Of a stretch of 44,130 bases of DNA, positions 22,399 to 32,065 are shown piece by piece. The notes under the pieces are model-generated. The model searched no databases. It had not been told where the DNA came from and saw only the letters and a list, made by a program, of their open reading frames with translations. How positions within the stretch are numbered: the stretch's first letter is position 1; each line of letters starts with the position of its first letter. This stretch comes from Chara braunii (taxonomy: Eukaryota; Streptophyta; Charophyceae; Charales; Characeae). The translations under genes were made by a program, and so were the position numbers. Where the stretch lies: contig BFEA01000232.1 of assembly GCA_003427395.1 (NCBI GenBank), positions 938,469 to 982,598 of the forward strand, written 5' to 3'.

Positions 22399-23280
22399 TC
22401 GGAAATTTGAGGCCTAGTATCGTATACGGACCAATTGAGAAGGGGTCCGACGTAGCAAAGGGTTATATGAGTATAGGCCGAGGTATCTCCAGTTTCTCTG
22501 GAGGTGGGAGCAAATGTCAGAAGAGGGGCCAATGGTGACCGCCATTTTGGATTACATAGGGAAAATCGGAGCAAAGGAGGCCGCAGTTTGGAGTTAGTGG
22601 TGGGAAAATGGGGCTCTCATGAATATAGGGGTGCCATAATTGTAGTCCGAGAAATAATAGACTGCCTCTTGAGCCTGATCTAGGCCTCTTGGAAATCTGA
22701 GGTCTGGTATCATATATGGACCAATTGAGAAGGGGTCCGACCATAGTGCGCAGCAAAGGGTTATATGGGTATAGGTTGAGGCACCTCCAGTGGAGGTGGG
22801 AGCGAATGTCAGAAGAGGGGCCAATGGTGACCGCCATTTTGGATTACATAGGGAAAATCGGAGCAAAGGATGCGGCAATTTGGAGTTAAAGGTGGAAAAA
22901 TGGGGCTCTCATGAATATAGGGGTGCGATAATTATAGTCCGAGAAATAATAGACTGCCTCTTGAGCATGATCTAGGCCTCTCGGAAATATGAGGCCTGGT
23001 ATCGTATACGGACCAATTGAGAAGGGGTCCGACCATAGTGCGCAGCAAAGGGTTATATGGGTAAAGGCCGAGGTACCTCCAGTTTCTCTGGAGGTGGGAG
23101 CAAATGTAAAAAGAGGGGCCGATGGTGACCGCCATTTTGGATTACGTAGGGAAAATCGGCGCAAAGGAGGCCGCAGTTTGGAGTTAATGGTGGAAAAATG
23201 GGGCTCTCATGAATATAGGGTGCCATAATTGTAGTCCGAGAAATAATAGACTGCCTCTTGAGCATGATCGAGGCCTAGAC
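22399..23280 (+). repeat. Three tandem units of about 290-295 bp
   Basis: Units begin near 22,399, 22,690 and 22,982 with GGAAATNTGAGGCCTNGTAT. Each contains GACCAATTGAGAAGGGGTCC, GTGACCGCCATTTTGGATTA, TGGGGCTCTCATGAATATAG and an AGTCCGAGAAATAATAGACT hairpin. The middle unit lacks a few bases of the TTTCTCTGG segment. The ORFs over it repeat with the same period. Confidence 0.9.
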
Positions 23281-24150
23281 TAAGATCCGTGGCCTATGTG
23301 ACAAAAGAAAAGAGATGGAGGGAGTGAGTTGGTTTACAGTAGGGACTTGTCCGAATTTTGTAGGTAAAAAAATGAGAAGAGAAAAGAAAAGAAAAAAAAA
23401 AATGAACACTAACGGTAAAAAATGGCCACTAGGGAGATACATTTGTGATCAGATTCATCCTAGTGTGAATCGGTCACAAAGTATCTTGATTTTCCTTAGG
23501 TTTTCTTAAGAAAATCAGAGAAAATCAAGACTGCTTGCAACCGAGATACAACGGATTGCAAAAGGGGAGGAAACACATGTTTCAAGTACATCCGAAACCA
23601 ATATTGAGCACGGATGCACTTGCAAATGTGTCGCTCTATTTTGTTTCAGTTTAGGGCAAGTGTGGGGGCAATGAGACTAAGAAAATTACCAGCATTGCAC
23701 TCTAGGACTCAATGGACTGCATGGGGGTGCCAAGGCCAAGGAAAAATGAACCTTGGCACGTTCAAGATACTAGAAAGAAGTGTTTTACGCATGAAGCAAG
23801 TAAAAGCGGTAAATGGCAACCATGAGATAAAGATCTAGCGCCCGAGAATATTAGGCACACTTGGGGCACGTGGGAGGGGAGATTGGGACTGACGAGGACT
23901 GAGAAGTCCCAAATAAAAATGGGATGTTTTGAGAAACGCTGTCAGGGACAAGATGGTCCCAAATAAAAATAATAAAAAATTGGGACATGTGTTAGCGGGA
24001 CTACTGGCAGGCCTAGAAAATCGGACGAGTGTGAAATGAGTGGCAGGGACTTGAGTTGTCTCAAGGGAACTATGGGCCAACGCGATGGATGAGCAAACAA
24101 AGCAAGTTGCAACATCAAGTTTCAAATCCAGCGGAGAGAAATATTAACAA

Positions 24151-24172
24151 CTACTAGTGCAAGCACTAGTAG
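24151..24172. other. Perfect CAAG tetraloop hairpin, repeat B version
   Basis: CTACTAGTG, loop CAAG, then CACTAGTAG: a 9-bp stem homologous to 11,816-11,837. Relative to that copy the second pair from the base changes from C-G to T-A, altered on both arms. Confidence 0.85.
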
Positions 24173-25699
24173 GGCCAAGGTGAGAAGAATTCGGGGAGGA
24201 AGGAAAAAGAAACAACGAAAAAAACCCTACCCTGTAGTCCGAGATATCTCAGACTAGCCGAGCAAGAGAAAATAGAGCCTCAAGGGGCTCTATGCATAAA
24301 ATAGGCTGCCAAGGAAAAACGAAGCTAACGGGCTAAAAAATTGAGACTAATGGAGGCAAAATGAAGCCGCTATGAGGGTGGGGGCCTCATTATTGTGATA
24401 CGAGAAATAGCGGGCAACAGATTGATCTAGATCAAGATCCATGGCCTAGAAAAAGTCTCAACAGCTTTTTGACACTTGTCACATCAGGAAAAAAAAAAGG
24501 AGAGAAAAAGGAGGGAAAATGAGAAAAAGGTGGAGGGAAATTGGTCTGCCAGTTGGGACTGGCAAGTCCCTACTGTGACCTCATCACTCGAAATTTAGTG
24601 GGAGCAAATCCAGAGTGAAAAGATAAGGCCTTTGGGAAATGGCCGTTTTTTTTTTGGGCCATACATTTGAGATCAGATCTCATTGGGGAGGCAATATAGC
24701 AGTTTTTTGTGAGGCCAACTCAAACGGCCAACTTTGGATCGGGTTTGCAGCCCAAAATGGAAAGAAATGAAAGAAAAGAAAGGACGAAATAGTGAACTTG
24801 GCCAAAACGGAGGCCAGATGCACCAACAATTAAAAGAGTGAGCCATAGGGCTCAAATCTGAAGTATGGGGCACTTGTAGGTAGCTCGGGTTATTCACAAT
24901 CTTGGATCTCAAACAGATCCAAGGCAGAAAATGAAACAAGGTACAAGAAAGTACCCCGGTCTACCCAAAAAGAGGTAGGACTAAAGAAAATCAAGAAAAA
25001 GGTTCATAAGGCCTTTTTATTTCAAGTAAGGTTGCCCATGATTATTTGGACTTAAGGGGCAGCAACTGCAAATGAAAATGAGGCATGAGGAGGCTCTAGA
25101 GGCAGTCCGAGTTGGTACCAATCACTCAGACTGCATGTACTTGGCCAAAAAGAGGCACAAGTACTCTCGGAGAGGCCTACTGGTAAGGGAGAGCCTTTGG
25201 GGTACCTCGGTTCACGATGGAGCACATGGAGAGGCCCATGGGCTTACCGAAGTGTTGTGCGCAACCTATTTAAGCTGGGGGAACAGCCCCCCACACTCAC
25301 ATTTGCATAAGGCAAGGACATGCTGGCCACATGAGCTCAAGAGAGCACTACACTCAGCCGAAGTAAGAGGAGGGGAACCGCTGCCGGTTTGGGGGCTTGA
25401 GGGAGACTCTAGGCTCGTGAGGAGAGCTATTGAGGCTAGTAGAGGCGGTGTTGGTCTGGGGAAGTGATCCACCATAGCCCTCAGGCTGAGAGGAAGAGAG
25501 GAAGGCTAGTAGGAGTCCCTTAGCTCTCCTAGAGGGGAGTATTCAGGAGTTTGCCAGAGCCGGAAAGAGACCGAGGGAGGGAGAATGATGAGGGTTTGAG
25601 GAAGGAGGAAGCCATGGCCAAAAGAGCAAGTGTGCGAAGGAAAGGAGGGCATCATCAAGGTTGACATCTCAAGGCCAAGACACTAGAGGAGGTGAGTGG

Positions 25700-25935
25700 G
25701 AAAGGAGAAGGTGCTTTCTTTCACACCTGCCTCTTTTTCTTCTTCTCCTTCTTTTTTTTCTCCTTCTTCTTCTCCTTCTTCTTTTTCTCCTTCTTCTCCT
25801 TCTTCTTTTTCTTCTTCCTCCTCCCCTCTTTCCTTTCCACTCTTCCCTTTTTCTCCTTATATTTCTTATGTTCTCCTTCTTCTCTCTTTCCTCCTCTCCC
25901 TCTCGTTCTTCTCCTCCTCCCTCTTTTCCTCTTTA
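25700..25935 (+). repeat. TTC/CTT-rich polypyrimidine tract
   Basis: CTT and CTCC repeats over about 230 bases follow a GAG|GTGAGTGG donor-like site at 25,692. Poly-Ser, poly-Phe and poly-Leu ORFs here are artefacts of the repeat. An acceptor like those in repeat A is absent because the LTR begins at 25,961. Confidence 0.9.
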
Positions 25936-25960
25936 TGATTAACATCCCCATCATGGGAAG

Positions 25961-27217
25961 TGTAATAACCCATGTCGTATGTCTCGTGGAACTGAGGGCC
26001 TCAGAAGGCCTACTTGACCGCCCTCAGCCTAGGCCCAACAAGGGCAGAAAAGGCCCTTTACGAAATTGGGGCCTGGGCGTGTGACAGTTGACTTTGGTCA
26101 CCTGTCGGTCCACCCAATAGGGTCCACTCAAGAGTCCAAGTCCAAAGGTACCTAGCCCAAGCCGCAGGTCAAGCACACACACTTGTTTGTACTCAGGTAC
26201 CCAGATAGCATGAGGTCCAAGGGAGAAGTCTGCAACTACACAATCCGGGCCTTCAGCTGTGAGTCAATCTGGACGACCGAGGGGAAATACACCGAGGCCA
26301 AACAACCTCGCTGAGTTCTACTTAAGGCTGGCCTCGAGTGAGTCAAGCATTCAGTCTTGCTATGCTACTATGATGCTGGCTCGACTTTGACAACGCTGGC
26401 TTCATGATGGTTGTGCACACACGTTGCGGACGACGACACAAGGTGGACATGCTGGTGCTTCTTCGGTGCACCATGGCATGCTGACGTGGCGCTTCCTCTG
26501 GTATATGTGGCGCTGCCTCTGGTCTACGTGGCATGCTGACGTGGCGTTGCCTTTGGTATATGTGGCGCTGCCTCTGGTTTACATGGCATGCTGATGTGGC
26601 GTTGCCTCTGGTATATGTGGTGCTGCCTCTGGTCTACGTGGCATGCTGACGTGGCGCTGCCTCTGGTATATGCGGCGCTGCCTCTGGTCTACGTGGCATG
26701 CTGATGTGGCGCTGCCTTTGGTTTATGTGGCGTTGCTCCTAGTCTACGTGGCGCTGCTATTGGTCTTCATTGATGATGTGGCGTATGCCACCTGTCTTGA
26801 TTGCTGACATGGCATTGTCCACGCTATCTACATGAGGTGACTGGTTGCGAGGAGGAGGAAGATCGGGATCTGTGGATGTGGGGAATCGGGTACTCACATG
26901 TGGTTGACGTCGGAAATTTGTTGTGTCTTCAGGGTCTTCATGAGATAAAGTGCCACGTGGCACTATTGTGTGTGATCAAGAATATACTTATTATCATTGA
27001 TGAAGTGATGTGGAAAGAAGCCCGAAGAAGGAGAGGGATCTGAAGAGTTATTACTGCGTGATCTCTCTTCCTCTCCTTTGTCTATTCTCCTTCTACTCTC
27101 TTCTTTTTTTGATATGGAGTTACTGTTTGAGATATATGATCTAGAGAGTTTCATGCAGATATTGAAACTACACTGGATTGACGACTTCTAAGTACCTATC
27201 AGACTGGGTTCATTGCA
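25961..27217 (+). mobile_element. Ty3/gypsy 5' LTR (1,257 bp)
   Basis: The right boundary is firm: the LTR ends in ATTGCA, followed after ATT by a tRNA primer-binding site at 27,221. The left boundary is inferred from TGTAAT at 25,961, which mirrors ATTGCA (five of six bases inverted-complementary) and coincides with the end of repeat B. Inside, 26,476-26,750 is a 55-bp tandem repeat. The LTR should hold the promoter and polyadenylation signal of the element, but I see no unambiguous TATA box. No 3' LTR occurs in the window. Confidence 0.7.
26476..26750 (+). repeat. Five tandem 55-bp units in the LTR, each with an ACGTGGC motif
   Basis: GCATGCTGAYGTGGCG starts at 26,476, 26,531, 26,586, 26,641 and 26,696, an exact 55-base period. 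Each unit consists of two related halves of about 27 bases (CTGCCTCTGGTATATGTGGC and CTGCCTCTGGTCTACGTGGC). TGACGTGGC resembles the ACGT-core site of plant bZIP factors, so the array may act as an enhancer; that is inference. Confidence 0.9.
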
Positions 27218-27220
27218 ATT

Positions 27221-27231
27221 TGGTATCAGAG
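27221..27231 (+). other. Retrotransposon primer-binding site (tRNA-iMet type)
   Basis: TGGTATCAGAG is the classic complement of the 3' end of plant initiator tRNA-Met, where minus-strand DNA synthesis is primed. It lies three bases after the LTR terminal CA. Confidence 0.93.
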
Positions 27232-28044
27232 TTCATCGCGATCTGATGTCCGTGGTGTGCTGTCAGGTTAGGACGTGGCACCCATGTAAGTGGGAGGTGC
27301 CGCATGTGCAATATGAAACCCGTTTATTAACGCGCTCGGTCATACCGCAAGTCTAGACATGGTAATAGTGCACCTGCGAGCAGCCGTCCTTTGAAGATGA
27401 TGACGAAGCTGCGTTGAAGGTTTCAAGATACCAGCGAGAGCGTCGTAGGCAATGTGCTGACGTGGCGCTGGTACAGGCAGGGCGCCGGTACAGACAGAGA
27501 GACTAGTATTGCTGACGAGGCACATTATTTATATTGCATGTTATTGATGTGCTGATATGGTTCGCCAGTATTGAGAGTGTGACAGATCTATGCTGTTGAC
27601 GTGGCATCCCCCCCTGTAGATTATTAGGTCCTTGATTTGCTGACGTGGCAGACTCTTTGAGCTGCTGTGTTGGCATGCCAGGGGTGGTACATGGCATGCA
27701 AAGACTGTGCTGAGGATTGCATTACTTCTGCAGATGGTATAGTAGGAGCTAACCGTTGATTGTATTGTTGTGCTGGCTTTCTACTTACCTATTGTTTGTC
27801 TGTGGTTGTCGTGGGTACTCACAATTTTGTTGTTGTCTTGATCACACTGGTCGTGGCTGCGGTACATGTGCATTTAGTAAAACGGCGTCAGACATAGATC
27901 AGACAGTCGAGGTTAGAACAAGATTTTATTTCTGTTTTCTGAATTATTGTTTATTTCTTGCTGAAGAAATTTGGACCGGTGTGACCGTGTAATTTATTAT
28001 TGAGACATTATTGTTTATTTATTGCGCGGTAAACCCATCTGAAG
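27232..28044 (+). other. Retroelement untranslated leader
   Basis: About 810 bases between primer-binding site and gag. It has TGACGTGGC-like motifs near 27,457, 27,597 and 27,640, and matches the minus-strand relic leader (9,590-10,410 and 8,193-8,333). It has no conserved ORF. Confidence 0.75.
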
Positions 28045-29814
28045 ATGCCTTTCCTTTGGAACTCTCTGCGTTTCTCCATTCTGACTCGTTTCATTCCTCA
28101 TCTCTTCCTACCTATCTCTGTCACCTTCTTCGCTGATGAGGAAGGTAAACTCCGAACCCGTAATCAGATTGAAGGCCGACGACAGATGATGCTAGGTCGT
28201 CTTCAACAGTTAATAAATGAGATGCATGGTGTTGGAGCCATGGCTGAACAACACGTACGCAGCCAATTCGATCTGCGTGATGTAGAAACCGAACTTAAAG
28301 ACGTTGTTTCGGCTGTTCAGATGATGGAGGCCAGTACAAGGGTGCAACGGACTTTTGATCAGGGCCGAATGAACCTTGATCAATATGTCGCCGAGGAGCT
28401 GGCGAAGATCGTTGCAGGCGAGCCGAAAAAAGAACGGGAAATGAAAGAAGAAAGACGGGAAGAAGTAAGAAGGTCATAATTAAATGAGGATACAATGCTG
28501 ACCAACATTAGGCAATTGGAAGAAGCGTTGAACGAGGAAAGAAAAAGAATGGATGAGTACCAAAGGATAAAAATCGAGGGAGAACAGCAAGAAAGAAAGG
28601 TGGAAGAGATTAGGCAACAATTTCACATAGAGAAAACATAAACTGATCTTGCACCTGTTCTTGACAACTTGATGGCCTATCTGGCACACCTTGAACTAAA
28701 GATTAAGAACAACACCGCTACATTGGAGTCGGTGTTGAGACTAGTGAAAGAGAAAGGTAAAGTGTAAGTTGAGGAGGAGGCTTAGGGGAAAGAAAAGAAA
28801 GAACCCCAGGACAAGTTGATGAAAGATGCAATGTGGGAGGAGGATATACGCGGACCCTCGAAGAAGGAGTCGAACCGTCCAAAAAGAAAGAAGAACCGGG
28901 CGACAAGAAAGAAGAACGGGTTAAGAAGGAAGAACCGGTTAAGGAAGTGGAGAAGCCGAAAAGGAAAGAAAAAGTTAAGATGAAATTGTCGTTTACCTAC
29001 AACAACAAAAAGGAAGAAAACTTCTTGTTGTGGATTGCCGAAATTCAAACTTATGTAGGGACAACACCCGTGGAACCTGAAAGTCAGGTTGCTTTCTCCA
29101 CGTCTTGTTTAGGAGTGACCAAGGAATGGGTGTTGGCCGAAGCCAATGCTGTTGGCTTTGAAGACCTCGGTGAGTGGGCGAAAACATTAAATCTCAGGCA
29201 ATTTTTCCAAAGATTAAGGAGAGATTTCTGGATAAGATGACGACCGATAAGGCCTTTGACGAACTTACCACCATTAGCAAGAAACGTTGGACTTCGGTTG
29301 AAGCTTTGTCGTGTGAAGTTGATCGTTTGTTGCAGGTACCTGGACTCTGAACCTACAGGACAACCAGGTTTTGTATATCTACTCACGTGCACTGCCCGAG
29401 CCCATTCGTGGACAACTCGTGGCTGAATCGAAGTCTGGTAAGTATAACTATCGGCAGTTTCGTGATCTCACTCTTTAGAGAGAACAAATGACCGGACAAG
29501 TAAAAGCGTCATACGCTTCAGTAGTGAAATCGGGACCGGTTGGTGGATATGGCAAGCGGGTCCTTTGGTGGCAAAAGCGCCAGGACCGTATGCTTGTGTT
29601 ATTTTACGACGAGAACGTAGAAAAGTTACCCGTCGACAAGTCTGAGGGAGGAGGAGGTAACGGCAGCTGTGAGTCCAGGAAGGGTGACGTCACTGCTATC
29701 ATGACCAACAAGGGAGGCCAAAATCAGGGGAAGAAGAAGAAGAGGCTACGCTCGTTTCCCGAGCATCCCGTTGTTGGGGCAAATACCTTGACAAGGGTAT
29801 TTGCCGGGGCTTAG
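28045..29814 (+). pseudogene. Ty3/gypsy gag (decayed)
   Basis: Structural Gag of the element. The start MPFLWNSLRFSIL matches the minus-strand copy. It runs through FADEEGKLRTRNQIE and DQGRMNLDQYVAEELAKI to a Glu/Lys/Arg-rich coiled coil (ERKVEEIRQQF). After frameshifts come FLLWIAEIQTYVG, GVTKEWVLAEA, GEWAKTLNLRQFF and KRWTSVEALSCEVDRLL, a retrotransposon-gag-like helical domain, then LYIYSRALPEPIRGQLV and a basic Gly/Lys-rich C-terminus. In-frame stops lie at 28,477, 28,639, 28,765, 28,783 and 29,476, with frame changes near 28,830, 29,225 and 29,350. No CCHC zinc knuckle is visible. Pol is absent: after 29,778 the sequence turns into unrelated DNA at a palindrome. It is a non-functional relic. 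Confidence 0.88.
29778..29805. other. Palindrome at the gag 3' breakpoint
   Basis: GGCAAATACC and GGTATTTGCC form a perfect 10-bp inverted repeat around TTGACAAG. It sits where gag homology stops. A related palindrome occurs at 30,465-30,492. Confidence 0.9.
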
Positions 29815-30235
29815 CAATGTCAGACACTGTCCGACTTTTTTGTTGAATTGAAGAACTTGATGAGAATGACGATTGCCAAAAGTTTATTCAGACCTGACCT
29901 ATGACTGAGAGACTAGAAGTTTTTTAGTCCGGACGCGTGTAACGGATGTGAATGGTTATGCTTCGCTTTTGTCGAAGCCGCAGAGACGTGCGGACATGGG
30001 AACTCTAGCGGCCGCGATATTCAGGGCCTGAGTAGGCTAAAACGAGGGAACGCCGGGTATAGGATGTCGACGCAGGAGAGATGGGTCATATGTTTTTATT
30101 GGGCCATGAGATTTGACTCCGGGCCGGGTCCCGACGCCGGAGCCGCGGCTAAAAGGTTGACTTATCAAGCCTATCAGACTAGGCCCCTGTCGGGTAGGCT
30201 GCGGGGCGTCGGCCTTGAAGTAAGCAGGCAGACAG

Positions 30236-30310
30236 GCAAGGCCTGCACGGCCACAGGCAGGCAGGGCCTGCACGGCCACAGGCAGGCAGGGCCTGCGAGG
30301 CCGCAGGCAA
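30236..30310 (+). repeat. Three tandem 25-bp GC-rich units
   Basis: GGCCTGCACGGCCACAGGCA followed by GGCAG recurs two and a half to three times; the last copy reads GGCCTGCGAGGCCGCAGGCA. The short ORFs across it are repeat translations. Confidence 0.9.
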
Positions 30311-30464
30311 GGGGGAGGGGCAAACGGTGGCCTGTTGGCAGTGTGTTGGCGTTTTCACTGGGCACAGCCCTTCCTATCGAAGGGCTGCTCCTATTCAGTG
30401 TGAAATAGGAGCTAGCCCAGTAGGATATCATGCCTGACTCTCACCCAGCAGGTACCGGTGTCGT

Positions 30465-30492
30465 CCCGAATACCCTTACAAGGGTATTTGGG
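30465..30492. other. Palindrome related to the one at 29,778
   Basis: CCCGAATACCCT, loop TACA, AGGGTATTTGGG: a 12-bp stem with one G-T pair. It shares the AATACC...GGTATT core with 29,778-29,805 but has different, still complementary, outer arms. Confidence 0.88.
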
Positions 30493-31599
30493 CACATTTT
30501 TGCAGCTTACAGGAAGAACGCTTTGGCGATATCTAGGGGTGCATCCCATTTGCGTTGATTAGAGAGTGTGTGAGCGTGCACTTTGCGGGCACGTGCTAGC
30601 CTGATCGAACCTTGATCAAGGAAGACTATGAGACGCCAGTAGAACAAGTAAGTGCTAGGTTAGAACCCGGGGTAAAGTCGCAACCCCACGTGCACAGGCG
30701 GAATGTCGGATGACATAAAGTTGACCAGCTAGGACTGTGACTAGGGGAGAATGTTGCCCAACTTATCGGAAACCGGCATTTTGGGGCCACGCTGTGTGAA
30801 GGTGCGCGAGCACTAAGTTTAACGGGGTACTATCGGAGGTTGGAGTTGTCGGAGAGACCTGGGAAAGATGGTGCGGACTAGGCTTAATAGGAGCAACGGT
30901 TGGATTCTTTCCGGCAAAGAGGCGATAAAAGGGCGTTCGTGTAACAAGTGCGGCGGGCTATGAGGGCCTCGGCCAAGGTCGTAGCATGGTGGGGCAACGC
31001 GTGTGGTGAGCCAAGCGGAGCCTTGCCTTGAGGCAGCCAAGCACGACATTGCGGGACCTGGGGCGCAGGCAATAAGTCAACCGACAGCCTATGGTGTACT
31101 ACTGCAGGCCCGGTCTAGCTGAAACTACTCTTCATAGTGAAGTTGGCGTGCAGTAGGGTCAGGCTTGGGCTTAGCCCTATTGGTTACGTCACTGAACTGT
31201 CAGCCAGCTGATCCCGGGATTGAGGCCAGCAGCGAGCAGCAGAGGAGCGCTACGGAGCGAACTGAGGGGTTGAGGGTCCCGCGGGACTATTCCCCTTAGT
31301 TTTTGCTGGGAAGTCCGACCGCAGGCCCGAGAGGGAGGACCGAGGACCAAGTACCAACGGCCTCCTCCCCTATACCGCTCCTAAAAAAAAATTTCTAAGT
31401 TTATTATTATTTTATTTTATTTTATTATTTATGAACGTGGTCCGGCGGTGGCACCAGATCCGGGCTCAGGATTAACTAATGACCCTTGTTCGGTGGATAC
31501 ACCACTGAACTGTTGAAATACAGAACTGTGCCCAAACCCGGATGGTGCAGCTGTCCTGAGGCAGCAGGCCAACGGGTCCGGATCTCTGCCCAGGAAGCT

Positions 31600-31704
31600 G
31601 TCCTTTGGGACATCCGTTAAAATGGGAACGGTACAAAGAAGATTAGCATGGCCCCTGCGCTAGGACGACACGTATGAATTTGGGAGGAACCCTGCAGGGT
31701 TTTT
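31600..31704 (+). ncRNA. U6 spliceosomal snRNA-like sequence (probable pseudogene or divergent copy)
   Basis: U6 snRNA forms the catalytic core of the spliceosome. The 5' end GTCCTTTGGGACATCCG resembles the plant-type U6 5' stem-loop. The central core AGATTAGCATGGCCCCTGCGC is almost the universal U6 sequence and includes the AGC catalytic triad (31,645-31,647). The following AGGACGACACG matches the internal stem-loop region with single changes. The invariant ACAGAGA box reads ACAAAGA (31,633-31,639). A T5 run ends the region at 31,704, as in Pol III genes. I see neither a TATA box about 30 bases upstream nor a plant upstream sequence element. The assignment to U6 is strong; activity is doubtful. 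Confidence 0.85.
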
Positions 31705-32065
31705 GGTCATTGTATACAATGGTTGTCGTTGCGACATTGCTTTTTGACCAAGCCAGTCATTAGAAGACCTGCGCTATGTGGGGAAGGCATGACACTAATG
31801 AGGAGGTGCGAGCAGGCTAGGGAGTTGAGATCGCTGACCGATAGAGAACCCGGCTGATAGCTGCCAAGTGCGATAATAGAGGGGGCGGGATACCGCAGGC
31901 ACAGGCAACGAGAGGCAAGGGTTGAGGAAGAGGACTAGTGGAAGGGGTAAGTAAAAGGGAACGGACCTGGGCTCGATTCCGCGCCAGGTACATTCGAAGG
32001 CAAAGATGGCGGAGACAAGTGTGAGCACGGAGGGAGGAAGTGTGTGATGCACTCGACCCTCGACG
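31705..32065. other. Unassigned stretch downstream of the U6-like sequence
   Basis: A three-way-junction-like fold is possible at 31,703-31,751: TTGGTCA pairs with TGACCAA and encloses TTG-TATA-CAA and GTCG-TTG-CGAC. The rest shows nothing recognisable. GGGCTCGATTCCGCGCC near 31,978 resembles a tRNA T-arm, but no tRNA can be built around it. Confidence 0.5.

Larger units (their letters stand above)
21090..25960 (+). repeat. Repeat B: second copy of the roughly 5-kb ORF-less repeat
   Basis: Collinear with repeat A (10,411-15,440) in the same orientation, as judged from shared anchors described there. It ends abruptly at 25,960, where an LTR starts with TGTAATAACC, so the retroelement probably inserted into or beside it. 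Within it, 22,399-23,275 is tandemly triplicated, which repeat A lacks in that form. It carries the same families of hairpins as repeat A. Confidence 0.7.
29815..31599. other. GC-rich stretch without recognisable genes
   Basis: No ORF has a recognisable domain. It contains a 25-bp GC-rich tandem repeat at 30,236-30,310, a palindrome at 30,465-30,492 and the 12-bp palindrome CCTTGATCAAGG near 30,612. A short AT-rich run lies at 31,382-31,435. It may include the body of an insertion bounded by the two related palindromes. Confidence 0.55.

Noticed and set aside
25661-26084. Poly-Phe/Ser/Leu ORFs resembling membrane proteins
   Set aside because: TTC/CTT tract translation; the apparent hydrophobic segments are an artefact.
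31960-32000. Possible tRNA T-arm (GGGCTCGATTCCGCGCC)
   Set aside because: No acceptor, D or anticodon arm can be placed upstream at tRNA distances.
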